DNA from: Streptomyces sp. NBC_01381
GTDB lineage: Bacteria; Actinomycetota; Actinomycetes; Streptomycetales; Streptomycetaceae
Length of the DNA stretch: 64,000 bases
Reading direction: 5' to 3'
Assembly: GCF_026340305.1 (NCBI RefSeq)
Contig: NZ_JAPEPI010000001.1
Span: 1,984,001 to 2,048,000, forward strand
The notes below the pieces were generated by a model. That model saw nothing but the letters and a program-made list of their open reading frames with translations. It did not search any database and was not told the DNA's origin. The first letter of the stretch is position 1; each line of letters begins with the position of its first letter. The translations under genes were made by a program, and so were the position numbers. Of this stretch, positions 18,731 to 28,063 are shown piece by piece.

Positions 18731-18833
18731 CCAAGTCTTCCGGGAAGTCGCAGAGGTTCACCTTCTCCGACTGGCTGGAGGGGGCGTGATCCTCGTCATC
18801 ATCGGGGCGGCGTCGTACAAGTTCCTGGGCTGA
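18727..18833 (+). pseudogene. Frameshifted small membrane-protein gene
   Basis: Directly after yqgE, one frame reads TKSSGKSQRFTFSDWLEGA and stops. The next frame continues as VILVIIGAASYKFLG and stops at 18831-18833. Adding one G to the G-run at about 18780-18784 joins them into a plausible 35-residue single-pass membrane protein. No good ATG/GTG start is present (CTG at 18727). It is either a decayed gene, a sequencing error in the homopolymer, or chance. Its end overlaps the convergent LysR gene by 35 nt. Confidence 0.35.
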
Positions 18834-19701
18834 CCCGCGCGTTGAGCAGGAACCGCGCCGCCAGCGGATGCGCGTCCCGCGCCGGGACCGCCAAGTGCAC
18901 CGCGACCGGCGGCGCGTTCTTCAGGCGTACGTGGCGCAGAGCCGGGTGGGTGTGTCTGCGGGCCACCGGCTCAGGGGCCACCCCGACGCCGTGACCTGCC
19001 GCCACCGCCTCCAGCCACTCGTCGAAGTTGTCGGCGGTGCAGGCGAGCCGGGGGCGGCGGCCCTCGGGCCACAGGTCGGGGCGGGTGGTGCCGGTGACCG
19101 TGTTCACCACCAGGGGGACGTCGGCAAGCTCCGTCCAGTCCACGACGCGGCGGCCCGCGAGCTCCGCCGCGCCGCGTGCCACCACGGCGACGCGCGGCTC
19201 GTGGAGCAGGGCGCGGGTGTGGACGGCCGCGCCGGGCGGGATGTCGCCCCGTACGACCGCGATGTCGCAGGCGCCCGACTCCAGGCCCGCCAGCGGGGTG
19301 TCGCGCCGGACCAGGCGGACGCCCGCGCCGGTCGCCGCCTTGAAGGCGGAGCTCAGGGCGACGCAGGCCTCGGGCAGCACGGAGGTGAAGCCGAGCCGGA
19401 GCAGGGGCGGTTCGGCGAGGGGTGCGCGCAGCGCGGCGTCCAGGCGGGTCAGGAGCGGGGCGAGCTCCTCGCGCAGGCGTTGGCCGGCCTCGGTGAGTTC
19501 CACGCGGCGCGTGGTGCGGGTGAGCAGGCGGGTGCCGAGCGCCTGCTCCAGGGCGCGGACGGTGCGCGTGAGGGTGGGCTGGCCGGTGCGCAGGGCCGCC
19601 GCGGCGTGCGTGAAGTTCAGTTCATCGGCCACCGCGAGGAAGCCGCGGAGGTGGCGGAGGTCGATCGAGGCCAGGTCCGGGCGTACTGCCTGCTCATCCA
19701 T
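18799..19701 (-). CDS. LysR-family transcriptional regulator
   Basis: A 300-residue LysR protein. The helix-turn-helix begins LRHLRGFLAVADELNFTHAAAAL, followed by QPTLTRTVRALEQALGTRLL; the periplasmic-binding-like effector domain begins near residue 100 (LLRLGFTSVLPE). ATG 19701 follows GGGGAAAC. It is divergent from the MFS exporter at 19817, a standard regulator/efflux pair. The effector is unknown. Confidence 0.88.
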   Translation of the reverse strand: MDEQAVRPDLASIDLRHLRGFLAVADELNFTHAAAALRTGQPTLTRTVRALEQALGTRLLTRTTRRVELTEAGQRLREELAPLLTRLDAALRAPLAEPPLLRLGFTSVLPEACVALSSAFKAATGAGVRLVRRDTPLAGLESGACDIAVVRGDIPPGAAVHTRALLHEPRVAVVARGAAELAGRRVVDWTELADVPLVVNTVTGTTRPDLWPEGRRPRLACTADNFDEWLEAVAAGHGVGVAPEPVARRHTHPALRHVRLKNAPPVAVHLAVPARDAHPLAARFLLNARVSPGTCTTPPR

Positions 19702-19816
19702 GTTTCCCCAGCATAAATCGGTGCTCGCGGGCATTTCCGCGGGCGTCGCGACGCTGCCTACGTTTCCCTCCCGCGGCCTCGCAGGCCGCTTCGTACGAGG
19801 GAATGGGTGGGGTGTT

Positions 19817-21013
19817 GTGCGCAAGATCTGGCTGCTGATGCTGGGGGCCTTCACATTGGGGCTCGACGCCTATGTGATGGCCGGGCTGCTGCCGGTGGTG
19901 GCGGCCGACCTGGGGACGAGCGTCTCCCTCGCGGGGCAGATGGTCACCGTCTTCACCCTCGCCTACGCCGTGAGTGCGCCGCTCGTCGCGGGCATGGCGT
20001 CAGGCGTGCGCCCCCGGGTGCTCATCATCGGCGCGCTCGGCGTCTTCACCCTCGGCAACGCGATGACCGCCCTCGCGCCGGGGCTCGGGGTGCTGCTCCT
20101 GTCCCGGGCCGTCGCGGGCGTCGGGGCCGGGGTCTACTCCGCGCTGTCCACCGCTGCCGCCGCCGCGCTCGTGCCGGGGGAGCGGCGTGGCCGTGCGCTC
20201 GCCCTGGTGATGGGCGGGATGAGTTCGGGCACGGTGCTCGGGGTGCCGCTCGGTGTGCTGCTCGCCGAACAGGCCGGGTGGCGCGCCACGATGTGGGGCG
20301 TGACCGTGCTCGGCGTGGTCGCGCTCGCGGGGCTCGCCGGGTGGCTGCCGACCGTGCCCGCCGACCCGCCGGTGCCCGCGCGGGCCCGGCTCGCCGCGCT
20401 CACCGACCGCGGTGTCGTACCCGTCGTCGGTGTCTCCTTCCTCGGGGCGATCGCGAGCCTCGGCCTGTACACCTACCTCGCGCCGGTCCTCGACGCGGCG
20501 GGCGGCGTCGGGGAGGGCGGCGTCGCGCCCTACCTGTGGGCCTGGGGCATCGGCGGGGTCATCGGCAGCGTCGCCGCCGGGCCGCTCGTGGACCGTACGG
20601 GAAGGGTGGTCGCCCTGGTCGGCGGGCTGATGGCGGCCCTGGTCGTCGCCGTCGGCACGCTTCCGCTGCTCGGCGCCGCCGCCTTCCCCGCGCTCGTCGT
20701 CTGGGGCGCGGCGGGCTGGGCGCTCCAAGTCCCCCAGCAGCACCGCCTCCTGGCCCTGCGGGCGGAACGCGGGAGTGTGGCCCTGGCCCTCAACAACTCG
20801 GCGCTGTACCTGGGGAGCGCGGTGGGGTCCGGTCTGGCCGGTCTCGCCCTGTCGGCGGGACTCCCGGCCGACCGCCTGCCCTGGGCGGCGGCCGCGGTGG
20901 CGGCGGCGGGGCTGCTGCTGCACGGCGCGACCGGTGCGCGTGCCCGATACGGGCGCAGCCGATGCCCGGACCCGGCAGGCGTAGGTACCCTTGGATGCCA
21001 TGAGCACTCTTGA
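19817..21013 (+). CDS. MFS drug/arabinose-type exporter
   Basis: A 398-residue, 12-helix major facilitator of the DHA1 group (Cmx/AraJ-like). Helix 1 starts IWLLMLGAFTLGLDAYVMAGLLP, the loop 2-3 region is shortened, motif C-like GGMSSGTVLGVPLG lies in helix 5, and loop 8-9 has GPLVDRTGRVV. Substrate is unknown; drug or sugar export is usual for the family. GTG 19817 is chosen for similarity to family N-termini. It overlaps the DUF3039 gene by 14 nt. The divergent LysR protein probably regulates it. Confidence 0.85.
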   Translation: MRKIWLLMLGAFTLGLDAYVMAGLLPVVAADLGTSVSLAGQMVTVFTLAYAVSAPLVAGMASGVRPRVLIIGALGVFTLGNAMTALAPGLGVLLLSRAVAGVGAGVYSALSTAAAAALVPGERRGRALALVMGGMSSGTVLGVPLGVLLAEQAGWRATMWGVTVLGVVALAGLAGWLPTVPADPPVPARARLAALTDRGVVPVVGVSFLGAIASLGLYTYLAPVLDAAGGVGEGGVAPYLWAWGIGGVIGSVAAGPLVDRTGRVVALVGGLMAALVVAVGTLPLLGAAAFPALVVWGAAGWALQVPQQHRLLALRAERGSVALALNNSALYLGSAVGSGLAGLALSAGLPADRLPWAAAAVAAAGLLLHGATGARARYGRSRCPDPAGVGTLGCHEHS

Positions 21014-21296
21014 GCCCGAGCCCGAGCGCGGGGCAGGTACGGGGACCCTCGTAGAGCCGACGCCGAAGGTGTCGCACGGTGACGGCGACCACGAGCGCTA
21101 CGCGCACTACGTCCAGAAGGACAAGATCATGGCGAGCGCGCTCGACGGTACGCCCGTCGTGGCGCTCTGCGGCAAGGTGTGGGTGCCGGGTCGTGACCCG
21201 AAGAAGTACCCCGTCTGCCCCATGTGCAAGGAGATCTACGAGTCCATGGGCGCCGGTGGCGACAAGGACAAGGGCGGCAAGGACGGCAAGAAGTAG
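21000..21296 (+). CDS. DUF3039 protein
   Basis: A 98-residue DUF3039 protein. The core HERYAHYVQKDKIMASALDG is followed by a probable zinc site, ALCGKVWVPGRDPKKYPVCPMCKEIYE, with three cysteines. A Gly/Lys-rich tail ends the protein. It is conserved in actinobacteria with no known function; the cysteine knuckle suggests nucleic-acid or protein binding. ATG 21000 lies inside the end of the MFS gene; a TTG at 20991 is less likely. Confidence 0.85.
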   Translation: MSTLEPEPERGAGTGTLVEPTPKVSHGDGDHERYAHYVQKDKIMASALDGTPVVALCGKVWVPGRDPKKYPVCPMCKEIYESMGAGGDKDKGGKDGKK

Positions 21297-21329
21297 CCTC
21301 CGGACCCGGTCCACTGCCTGCTGTGCGGA

Positions 21330-21360
21330 GGGGCGTTGCGTGTGCCGCAACGCCCCTTTT
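21330..21360 (+). terminator. Intrinsic terminator after DUF3039 gene
   Basis: GGGGCGTTGCG (21330-21340), loop TGTGC, CGCAACGCCCC (21346-21356) and TTTT. This is a textbook terminator and ends only 32 nt before the hexosaminidase start. Confidence 0.9.
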
Positions 21361-21391
21361 GCGTTGTGCAATCGCGTGGAAGTCTCGCCGC

Positions 21392-23017
21392 ATGACCTTT
21401 GAGGAACTCATCCCGGCGCCGAGCAGCAGCCACTGGGTACCACCCACACAGGGCCTCTTTCCCCTGGACGACGAGACCGTGCTTCATGCCTCGCCCGGCA
21501 CTGAGGGTGTCGCGCGGTGGCTGCGCGACACGGTCGGAGCGGCGACGGGGCTGCCGTTCCCCGCCGGGGAGAACGACAACGGGATCGTGCTGCGGATCGA
21601 TCCCGCGCTGCTGGACGAGGCCTACCGCCTCGTCGTGGACGGCTATGCGATCCGTATCGAGGGCGGCAGCGCCGCGGGTGTCTTCTGGGGAGCGCAGACC
21701 TTCCGCCAGTTGCTCGGCCCCGAGGCGTTCCGGCGGGCCCCCGTCGACCCCGGGCGGGAGTGGACCGTACCGATGGTCGTCATCGAGGACGCCCCCCGCT
21801 TCCGCTGGCGCGGCATGATGCTCGACGTGTCCCGGCACTTCATGCCCAAGGACGGCGTCCTGCGCTACCTCGACCTGCTCGCCGCGCACAAACTGAATGT
21901 CTTCCACTTCCACCTCACCGACGACCAGGGCTGGCGCATCGAGATCAAGCGCCACCCGAAGCTCACCGAGGTCGGGTCCTGGCGGCCGCGCTCCAAGTGG
22001 GGGCACCGCGCGTCCGAGCTGTGGAACGAGACGCCGCACGGCGGCCACTACACGCAGGACGACATCCGCGAGATCGTCGCGTACGCCGATGCCCTGCACA
22101 TCGCCGTCGTACCCGAGATCGACATCCCGGGGCATTCGCAGGCCGCGATCGCCGCGTACCCGGAACTCGGCAACACCGACGTCGTCGACACCTCCTCCCT
22201 CGGCGTCTGGGACACCTGGGGCGTCAACCCCAACGTCCTCGCCCCCACCGAGGAGACCCTCCGCTTCTACGAGGGCGTCTTCGAGGAGGTGCTCGAACTC
22301 TTCCCCTCCACCTTCATCCACGTCGGCGGCGACGAGTGCCCCAAGGACCAGTGGAAGCAGTCGCCCACCGCGCAGGCCCGCATCAAGGAGTTGGGGGTCG
22401 GTGACGAGGACGGGCTTCAGAGCTGGTTCATCCGGCACTTCGACAAGTGGCTGTCCGCGCGCGGGCGTCGGCTCATCGGCTGGGACGAGATCCTCGAAGG
22501 CGGACTCGCGGAGGGCGCCACCGTGTCGTCATGGCGCGGGTACGGGGGCGGCATCGCGGCGGCCAAGGCCGGGCACGACGTCGTCATGTGTCCCGAGCAG
22601 CAGGTGTACTTGGACCACCGGCAGCACGGCGGAGCCGACGAGCCCGCACCCATCGGGTACGTCCGCACCCTTGAGGACGTCTATCGCTTCGAGCCGCTGC
22701 CACCGGAGCTCACCGAGGACGAGCGCGGGCACGTTCTCGGTACGCAGGCCAACGTGTGGACGGAAGTGATGGAGTACCACGCACGCGTGGACTACCAGGT
22801 GTTCCCGCGCCTCGCCGCCTTCGCCGAGGTCGCCTGGAGCGCGCTCCCCGACCCCGCCGAGCGCGACTTCGCGGACTTCGAGCGGCGAATGACCGCTCAT
22901 TACATGCGACTTGATGCCCTCGGCGTCGACTACCGGCCACCCGGTGGCCCGTTGCCGTGGCAGCGCCGCCCCGGCGTGCTCGGACGCCCGATCGACGGGT
23001 CGCCCCCAAACGTGTGA
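21392..23017 (+). CDS. Beta-N-acetylhexosaminidase, GH20
   Basis: A 541-residue family-20 glycoside hydrolase that removes terminal GlcNAc/GalNAc from chitin- or peptidoglycan-derived sugars by substrate-assisted catalysis. The N-terminal GH20b domain covers residues 20-130. The barrel starts FRWRGMMLDVSRHFMPKDG. The catalytic Asp-Glu pair is Asp314-Glu315 in FIHVGGDECPK, and the substrate-clamping Trp/Tyr segments include TQANVWTEVMEY. No signal peptide is visible, so it is predicted to be cytoplasmic, acting on imported chitooligosaccharides. No DasR-type operator was recognised upstream. Confidence 0.92.
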   Translation: MTFEELIPAPSSSHWVPPTQGLFPLDDETVLHASPGTEGVARWLRDTVGAATGLPFPAGENDNGIVLRIDPALLDEAYRLVVDGYAIRIEGGSAAGVFWGAQTFRQLLGPEAFRRAPVDPGREWTVPMVVIEDAPRFRWRGMMLDVSRHFMPKDGVLRYLDLLAAHKLNVFHFHLTDDQGWRIEIKRHPKLTEVGSWRPRSKWGHRASELWNETPHGGHYTQDDIREIVAYADALHIAVVPEIDIPGHSQAAIAAYPELGNTDVVDTSSLGVWDTWGVNPNVLAPTEETLRFYEGVFEEVLELFPSTFIHVGGDECPKDQWKQSPTAQARIKELGVGDEDGLQSWFIRHFDKWLSARGRRLIGWDEILEGGLAEGATVSSWRGYGGGIAAAKAGHDVVMCPEQQVYLDHRQHGGADEPAPIGYVRTLEDVYRFEPLPPELTEDERGHVLGTQANVWTEVMEYHARVDYQVFPRLAAFAEVAWSALPDPAERDFADFERRMTAHYMRLDALGVDYRPPGGPLPWQRRPGVLGRPIDGSPPNV

Positions 23018-23313
23018 GAGGCACCCGATAGTGCTGTGTCGGGCCGCCCGCGCTGGGACCGTGGGCGGCCGGAAGAAAGTCGTACAAGGTTCACCGAAGA
23101 GTGGCAATTCCCGCCGACCGGTGAGGGCGTGCGAAACCGGCACATCCCCCAGGTCTGCGGATGAATGTCTCCTAGCGGACCCCCGCGCCGGGGGCCGGGG
23201 AACATGTGCCAGAGTTGCCACGTCCGGGCAGTGAGCACGTACCGTACGGCGGAACAGGCGTAACGGTGGGAACGGCGAGAAAGCCGCCGGGCATCGGGAA
23301 GGGGCAGCCGGTT

Positions 23314-24216
23314 TTGACCACGCACGCACCGCAGGCGGCGCTCACCGCGCACACGGCGAAGCTGCCTGGGACGCTCGACGAGGCCGTGGAGGCACTCGCC
23401 GCGATGCCCGCCGCCGTGCCCGTCGCCGGCGGCACCGATCTCATGGCCTCGGTCAACGCGGGGCTCCTGCGCCCCGCCGCGCTCGTCGGCCTCGGCCGCA
23501 TCAGCGAGATCCGCGGCTGGCAGTACCAGGACGGTCACGCGCTGCTCGGCGCCGGACTCACCCACGCCCGCGTGGGGCGGCCCGACTTCGCGGCCCTGTT
23601 CCCGGCGCTCGCGGCCGCCGCGCGCGCCGCGGGACCCCCGCAGATCCGCAACGCGGGCACGCTCGGCGGCAACATCGCCAGCGCGGGCCCGACCGGTGAC
23701 ACGCTGCCCGTCCTCGCCGCCCTGGAAGCCGTACTGATCATCGCGGGCCCCGGCGGCGCACGCCGCGAGGTCCCCGTCTCGCATCTGCTCGCCGGGATGG
23801 ACATGCTCCGCCCCGGCGAACTCATCGGCTTCGTACGCCTTCCGCTGCTGCACGCGCCGCAGGTCTTCCTGAAGGCGACGGGGCGCACCGGACCCGGCCG
23901 GGCCATCGCCTCCGTCGCGCTCGTGCTCGACCCCGCGCGGCGCGGGGTGCGCTGCGCCGTCGGCGCCGTCGCGCCGATGCCGCTGCGGCCCCTGGAGGCC
24001 GAGCAGTGGGTCGCCTCGCTGATCGACTGGGACGGCGAGCGGGCGATCGTGCCGGAGGCGCTGACGGCCTTCGGCGAGTACGTCGCCGCCGCGTGCATCC
24101 CCGACCAGCCACCGGCGGATGACGGCTCCCCGCAGCCGCATCCGCCCGCCGTACTGCACCTGCGGCGCACCGTCGCCGCGCTGGCCCGACGGGCACTGGG
24201 GAGGGCGCTGTCGTGA
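23314..24216 (+). CDS. XDH-family FAD-binding subunit
   Basis: A 300-residue FAD subunit of the xanthine dehydrogenase/CO dehydrogenase type (CoxM-like). FAD motifs are VAGGTDLMASVNAG and IRNAGTLGGNIASAGPTGD. It would pass electrons from the iron-sulfur subunit to an acceptor. TTG 23314 is chosen because GGAAGGGG lies upstream and related proteins begin MTTHAPQ. The 296 nt before it hold no gene. It is the first gene of a four-gene operon; its stop overlaps the next GTG by 4 nt. Confidence 0.88.
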   Translation: MTTHAPQAALTAHTAKLPGTLDEAVEALAAMPAAVPVAGGTDLMASVNAGLLRPAALVGLGRISEIRGWQYQDGHALLGAGLTHARVGRPDFAALFPALAAAARAAGPPQIRNAGTLGGNIASAGPTGDTLPVLAALEAVLIIAGPGGARREVPVSHLLAGMDMLRPGELIGFVRLPLLHAPQVFLKATGRTGPGRAIASVALVLDPARRGVRCAVGAVAPMPLRPLEAEQWVASLIDWDGERAIVPEALTAFGEYVAAACIPDQPPADDGSPQPHPPAVLHLRRTVAALARRALGRALS

Positions 24217-25754
24217 GTGACGACCAGGACAACAACGGGGGCTGGCAGCCGCACCCGCAGGGCGAGTACGACTCCGACGCCACTGCCTTCGTGCAGCTGC
24301 CGGAAGGCCTCCTGGACGGTTCTCCGCTCGCCGCGCCCGGCCACGGCTATGTGCCGCCGCAGATAACGGTCACGCCGACGACCGCCGACGCGACGGACCC
24401 GGCGGCCACCGGGACCTGGGTCATGCCGGCCGATGTGACCGGGGCGGGGACGGCTTCCGGTGTGCAGGGCGGGCAGGGCGGGCAGGGTGTGCAGAACGTG
24501 CAGTGGCCGGTTGCCGGTGAGGTGCCGGTCGAGCCGTCCGTTCCGTCCGCTCCGTCCGTTCCTGAGCAGGCGTACGACCATGGCGCCACCGGGCAGTGGA
24601 GCTTCCACGAGGCGGAGGCGGCGGCGCCCGCGCCCGCCGATGTCACCGGGCAGTGGTCGATTCCTGTCGCCAATGGTGATCTTCCGGATGAATCGGGCGA
24701 GTTCACGACGTCCTCGCTCGCTGCGCAGTGGGGTGGTACGCCGCCCGCGACGCTGCCGGGCGGGGCGGCCGCTCCTTGGGCGACGGGGGGCGCCGGGAAA
24801 GGTGAGCCGTGGTCTCCGGAGCCGGAGCCGCTGCCGGAGCCGCAGGTCGCCGCCGAGGTCGAGGTGGAACCCCAGGTCGCGGTCGAGCCCGCGCCGGCGC
24901 CGGCGCCCGTGCCTGTCGCTGAGCCCGAGCCTGTTCTTGAGCCCGAGCCCGAGCCCGTATCGGCCGAAGTGACCGACGACGCCCCCGTGGAGTCGCTTGA
25001 GGCCCCGGCCGTCCCTGACGCGGAAGCCGAAGCGGAGGCCGAAGCCGCCCCCGAAGACCCCCCGTCGACCTCCGCCGACCTCGGCGACGAGCACCCCCTC
25101 TGCTCGTACGTCCTGCGCGTCAACGGCACCGACCGCCCCGTCACCGACGCCTGGATCGGCGAGTCCCTGCTCTACGTGCTGCGTGAGCGCCTCGGCCTCG
25201 CGGGCGCCAAGGACGGCTGCTCGCAGGGCGAGTGCGGCGCCTGCAACGTCCAGGTGGACGGGCGCCTCGTCGCCTCCTGCCTGGTGCCCGCGGCCACCGC
25301 CGCCGGCAGCGAGGTGCGCACCGTCGAGGGTCTCGCCGCCGACGGTCATCCGTCCGACGTGCAGCGCGCGCTCGCCGCCTGCGGTGCCGTCCAGTGCGGT
25401 TTCTGCGTACCGGGCATGGCGATGACCCTGCACGACCTCCTGGAGGGCAACCCCGCCCCCTCCGATCTGGAGACCCGCCGCGCCCTGTGCGGCAACCTCT
25501 GCCGCTGCTCCGGCTACCGGGGCGTGCTCGACGCCGTGCACGAGGTGGTGGCCGAGCGCGAGGCGTCCGCGGCCGCCGCCGAGCCCACGAGCCCCGACGA
25601 CCCGCCGGACGCGCCGCGCATCCCGCACCAGGCGGGCCCCGGCGCCGGCGGGGTCAACGCGGCGGCGTACGACGGAACGTACGAAGGCCCCGGAGCGTAC
25701 GAAGGACCAGGAACGTACGAGGGACCATACGGCCAGGACGGAGGCCAGGCGTGA
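24213..25754 (+). CDS. XDH-family [2Fe-2S] subunit with long disordered N-terminus
   Basis: A 513-residue protein whose C-terminal half (from about residue 295) is a normal CoxS-type subunit. A plant-ferredoxin [2Fe-2S] site is in DGCSQGECGACNVQVDG, and the helical [2Fe-2S] site is in CGAVQCGFCVPG and CGNLCRCSGY. The first 290 residues are Pro/Glu/Ala-rich, low complexity and carry three TG(T/Q)W motifs. Typical subunits are 150-200 residues, so the extension is unusual. A Tyr/Gly/Pro-rich tail with YEGPG repeats follows. Coupled to both neighbours by 4-nt overlaps. Confidence 0.87.
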   Translation: MSDDQDNNGGWQPHPQGEYDSDATAFVQLPEGLLDGSPLAAPGHGYVPPQITVTPTTADATDPAATGTWVMPADVTGAGTASGVQGGQGGQGVQNVQWPVAGEVPVEPSVPSAPSVPEQAYDHGATGQWSFHEAEAAAPAPADVTGQWSIPVANGDLPDESGEFTTSSLAAQWGGTPPATLPGGAAAPWATGGAGKGEPWSPEPEPLPEPQVAAEVEVEPQVAVEPAPAPAPVPVAEPEPVLEPEPEPVSAEVTDDAPVESLEAPAVPDAEAEAEAEAAPEDPPSTSADLGDEHPLCSYVLRVNGTDRPVTDAWIGESLLYVLRERLGLAGAKDGCSQGECGACNVQVDGRLVASCLVPAATAAGSEVRTVEGLAADGHPSDVQRALAACGAVQCGFCVPGMAMTLHDLLEGNPAPSDLETRRALCGNLCRCSGYRGVLDAVHEVVAEREASAAAAEPTSPDDPPDAPRIPHQAGPGAGGVNAAAYDGTYEGPGAYEGPGTYEGPYGQDGGQA

Positions 25755-28063
25755 GCAACGAAGCCGCGGGGGGCGCGAGCACCGCGACCGCAGCGGAGCC
25801 GCAGCCCGGCCCGGAACCCCTGCCGCACGGCATCGGTGCGTCGCTGCCGTCCGCCGAGTCCCGCGCCAAGACCGAGGGCACGTTCCCCTACGCGTCCGAC
25901 CTGTGGGCGGAGGGGCTGCTCTGGGCGGCCGTCCTGCGCTCCCCGCACGCGCACGCGCGGATCGTGTCGATCGACACGTCGCAGGCGCGCGAGATGCCGG
26001 GTGTGCGGTCCGTCGTCACGCACGAGGACGTGCCGGGCGAGGCGCTGCAGGGCCGCAAGACCCCGGACCGTCCGGTCTTCGCCTCCGATGTCGTACGCCA
26101 CCACGGCGAGCCCATCGCGGCCGTGGCCGCCGATCATCCGGACACGGCGCGGATGGCCGCCGCGGCCATCTTCGTCGAGTACGAGGTGCTTGAGCCGGTC
26201 ACCGACCCGGAGAAGGCCTTCGCCGCCGAACCCCTGCACCCCGACGGCAACTTGATCCGGCACATCCCGCTGCGGCACGGCGACCCGGAGGCTGCGGGCG
26301 AGCTCGTCGTCGAGGGCCTGTACCGCATCGGCCGTCAGGATCCCGCGCCGATCGGAGCGGAGGCGGGCCTGGCCGTGCCACGCCCCGACGGGGGAGTGGA
26401 GCTCTACATCGCCTCCACCGACCCACACACCGACCGGGACATGGCCGCGTCCTGCTACGGCATCGACCCCGGCATCGTGAAGGTCGTCGTCACGGGTGTC
26501 CCCGGCGCGACCGCCGACCGCGAGGACGCGAGCTTCCACCTGCCGCTCGGTCTGCTCGCCCTGACCACCGGCTGCCCGGTGAAGCTGACGGCGACGCGTG
26601 AGGAGTCCTTCCTGGGGCATGCCCACCGCCACCCGACGCTGCTCCGCTACCGCCATCACGCGGACGCCGAGGGCAAGTTGGTGAAGGTGGAGGCGCAGGT
26701 CCTGCTCGACGCGGGCGCGTACGCGGACACGTCGTCGGATGCGCTGGCGGCTGCTGTTTCGTTTGCGTGTGGGCCGTATGTGGTGCCGAACGCCTTTATT
26801 GAGGGCTGGGCGGTGCGTACGAACAATCCGCCGTCCGGGCATGTCCGGGGCGAGGGCGCGATGCAGGTGTGCGCGGCGTACGAAGCCCAGATGGACAAGA
26901 TCGCGAAGAAGTTGGGCATCGATCCGGCGGAGGTGCGGCTGCGCAACGCGATGGCGACGGGTGACATTTTGCCCACCGGCCAGACCGTGACGTGCCCGGC
27001 GCCGGTCGCTGAACTCCTCACCGCCGTACGGGACTTCCCGCTTCCCGAGCTGCCGAAGGACACGCCCGAGGACGAGTGGCTGCTGCCCGGTGGCCCTGAG
27101 GGTGCGGGCGATCCTGCGGCGGTGCGGCGGGGCGTCGGCTATGGCCTAGGCATGGTCCAACTCCTGGGCGCGGAGGGCGCGGACGAGGTTTCAACGGCCA
27201 CGGTGAAGGTCCAGGACGGTGTCGCCACGGTGATCTGTGCGGCGGTCGAGACGGGGCAGGGTTTTACGACTCTGGCTCGTCAGATCGTTCAGGAGACGCT
27301 GGGGATCGATGATGTGCGGGTCGCTCCGGTGGATACGGATCAGCCGCCTGCGGGGCCGAGTTGCCATGGGCGCCACACGTGGGTTTCGGGTGGTGCGGTG
27401 GAGCGTGCGGCGAAGATGGTGCGTACGCAGTTGCTGCAGCCTCTTGCCCATAAGTTCGGTATGTCCACTGAGCTGTTGCAGATCACCGACGGCAAGATCA
27501 CGTCGTATGACGGGGTGTTGTCGACGACGGTGACGGAGGCGATGGACGGCAAGGAGTTGTGGGCCACGGCGCAGTGCCGGCCGCATCCGACGGAGCCGTT
27601 GGATGCTGCCGGTCAGGGTGATGCCTTTGTGGGGATGGCGTTCTGTGCGATCCGTGCGGTGGTCGATGTCGATGTCGAGATCGGTTCGGTGCGGGTCGTT
27701 GAGCTGGCGGTGGCTCAGGATGTGGGGCGCATTCTGAATCCTGCGCAGTTGAAGACGCGTATTGAGGCGGGTGTTACGCAGGGGGTGGGGGCGGCGTTGA
27801 CGGAGAACTTGCGGACGCCGCGGGGGCTTGTTCGTCACCCGGATTTGACGGGCTATGCGCTGCCGACTGCCTTGGATATTCCTGACATTCGCATCGTGAA
27901 GTTGGTGGAGGAGCGGGACGTCGTTGCTCCCTTCGGTGCGAAGGCGGCCAGTGCGGTGCCGGTTGTTGCGTCGCCGGCGGCGGTTGCTTCTGCGGTGCGG
28001 GCGGCTACGGGCCGTCCCGTCAATCGGTTGCCGATTCGGCCGCAGGCGGCGGTGGCTACGTGA
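25751..28063 (+). CDS. XDH-family molybdopterin-binding subunit, atypical active site
   Basis: A 770-residue large subunit of the xanthine dehydrogenase family. The a/b hammerhead (TEGTFPYASDLWAEGLLWAAVLRSPHAHARI) and later Moco segments (HTWVSGGAVERAA, GQGDAFVGMAFCAIRA) fit. However, the usual GGGFGxK motif is replaced by GVPGATADREDASFH, and the C-terminal GVGEPP segment, with the base glutamate, reads AASAVP after PFGAK. Either the active site is remodelled or the protein has a non-canonical role. The 3' half uses more A/T-ending codons than the 5' half. GTG start overlaps the upstream stop by 4 nt. Confidence 0.85.
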   Translation: MSNEAAGGASTATAAEPQPGPEPLPHGIGASLPSAESRAKTEGTFPYASDLWAEGLLWAAVLRSPHAHARIVSIDTSQAREMPGVRSVVTHEDVPGEALQGRKTPDRPVFASDVVRHHGEPIAAVAADHPDTARMAAAAIFVEYEVLEPVTDPEKAFAAEPLHPDGNLIRHIPLRHGDPEAAGELVVEGLYRIGRQDPAPIGAEAGLAVPRPDGGVELYIASTDPHTDRDMAASCYGIDPGIVKVVVTGVPGATADREDASFHLPLGLLALTTGCPVKLTATREESFLGHAHRHPTLLRYRHHADAEGKLVKVEAQVLLDAGAYADTSSDALAAAVSFACGPYVVPNAFIEGWAVRTNNPPSGHVRGEGAMQVCAAYEAQMDKIAKKLGIDPAEVRLRNAMATGDILPTGQTVTCPAPVAELLTAVRDFPLPELPKDTPEDEWLLPGGPEGAGDPAAVRRGVGYGLGMVQLLGAEGADEVSTATVKVQDGVATVICAAVETGQGFTTLARQIVQETLGIDDVRVAPVDTDQPPAGPSCHGRHTWVSGGAVERAAKMVRTQLLQPLAHKFGMSTELLQITDGKITSYDGVLSTTVTEAMDGKELWATAQCRPHPTEPLDAAGQGDAFVGMAFCAIRAVVDVDVEIGSVRVVELAVAQDVGRILNPAQLKTRIEAGVTQGVGAALTENLRTPRGLVRHPDLTGYALPTALDIPDIRIVKLVEERDVVAPFGAKAASAVPVVASPAAVASAVRAATGRPVNRLPIRPQAAVAT

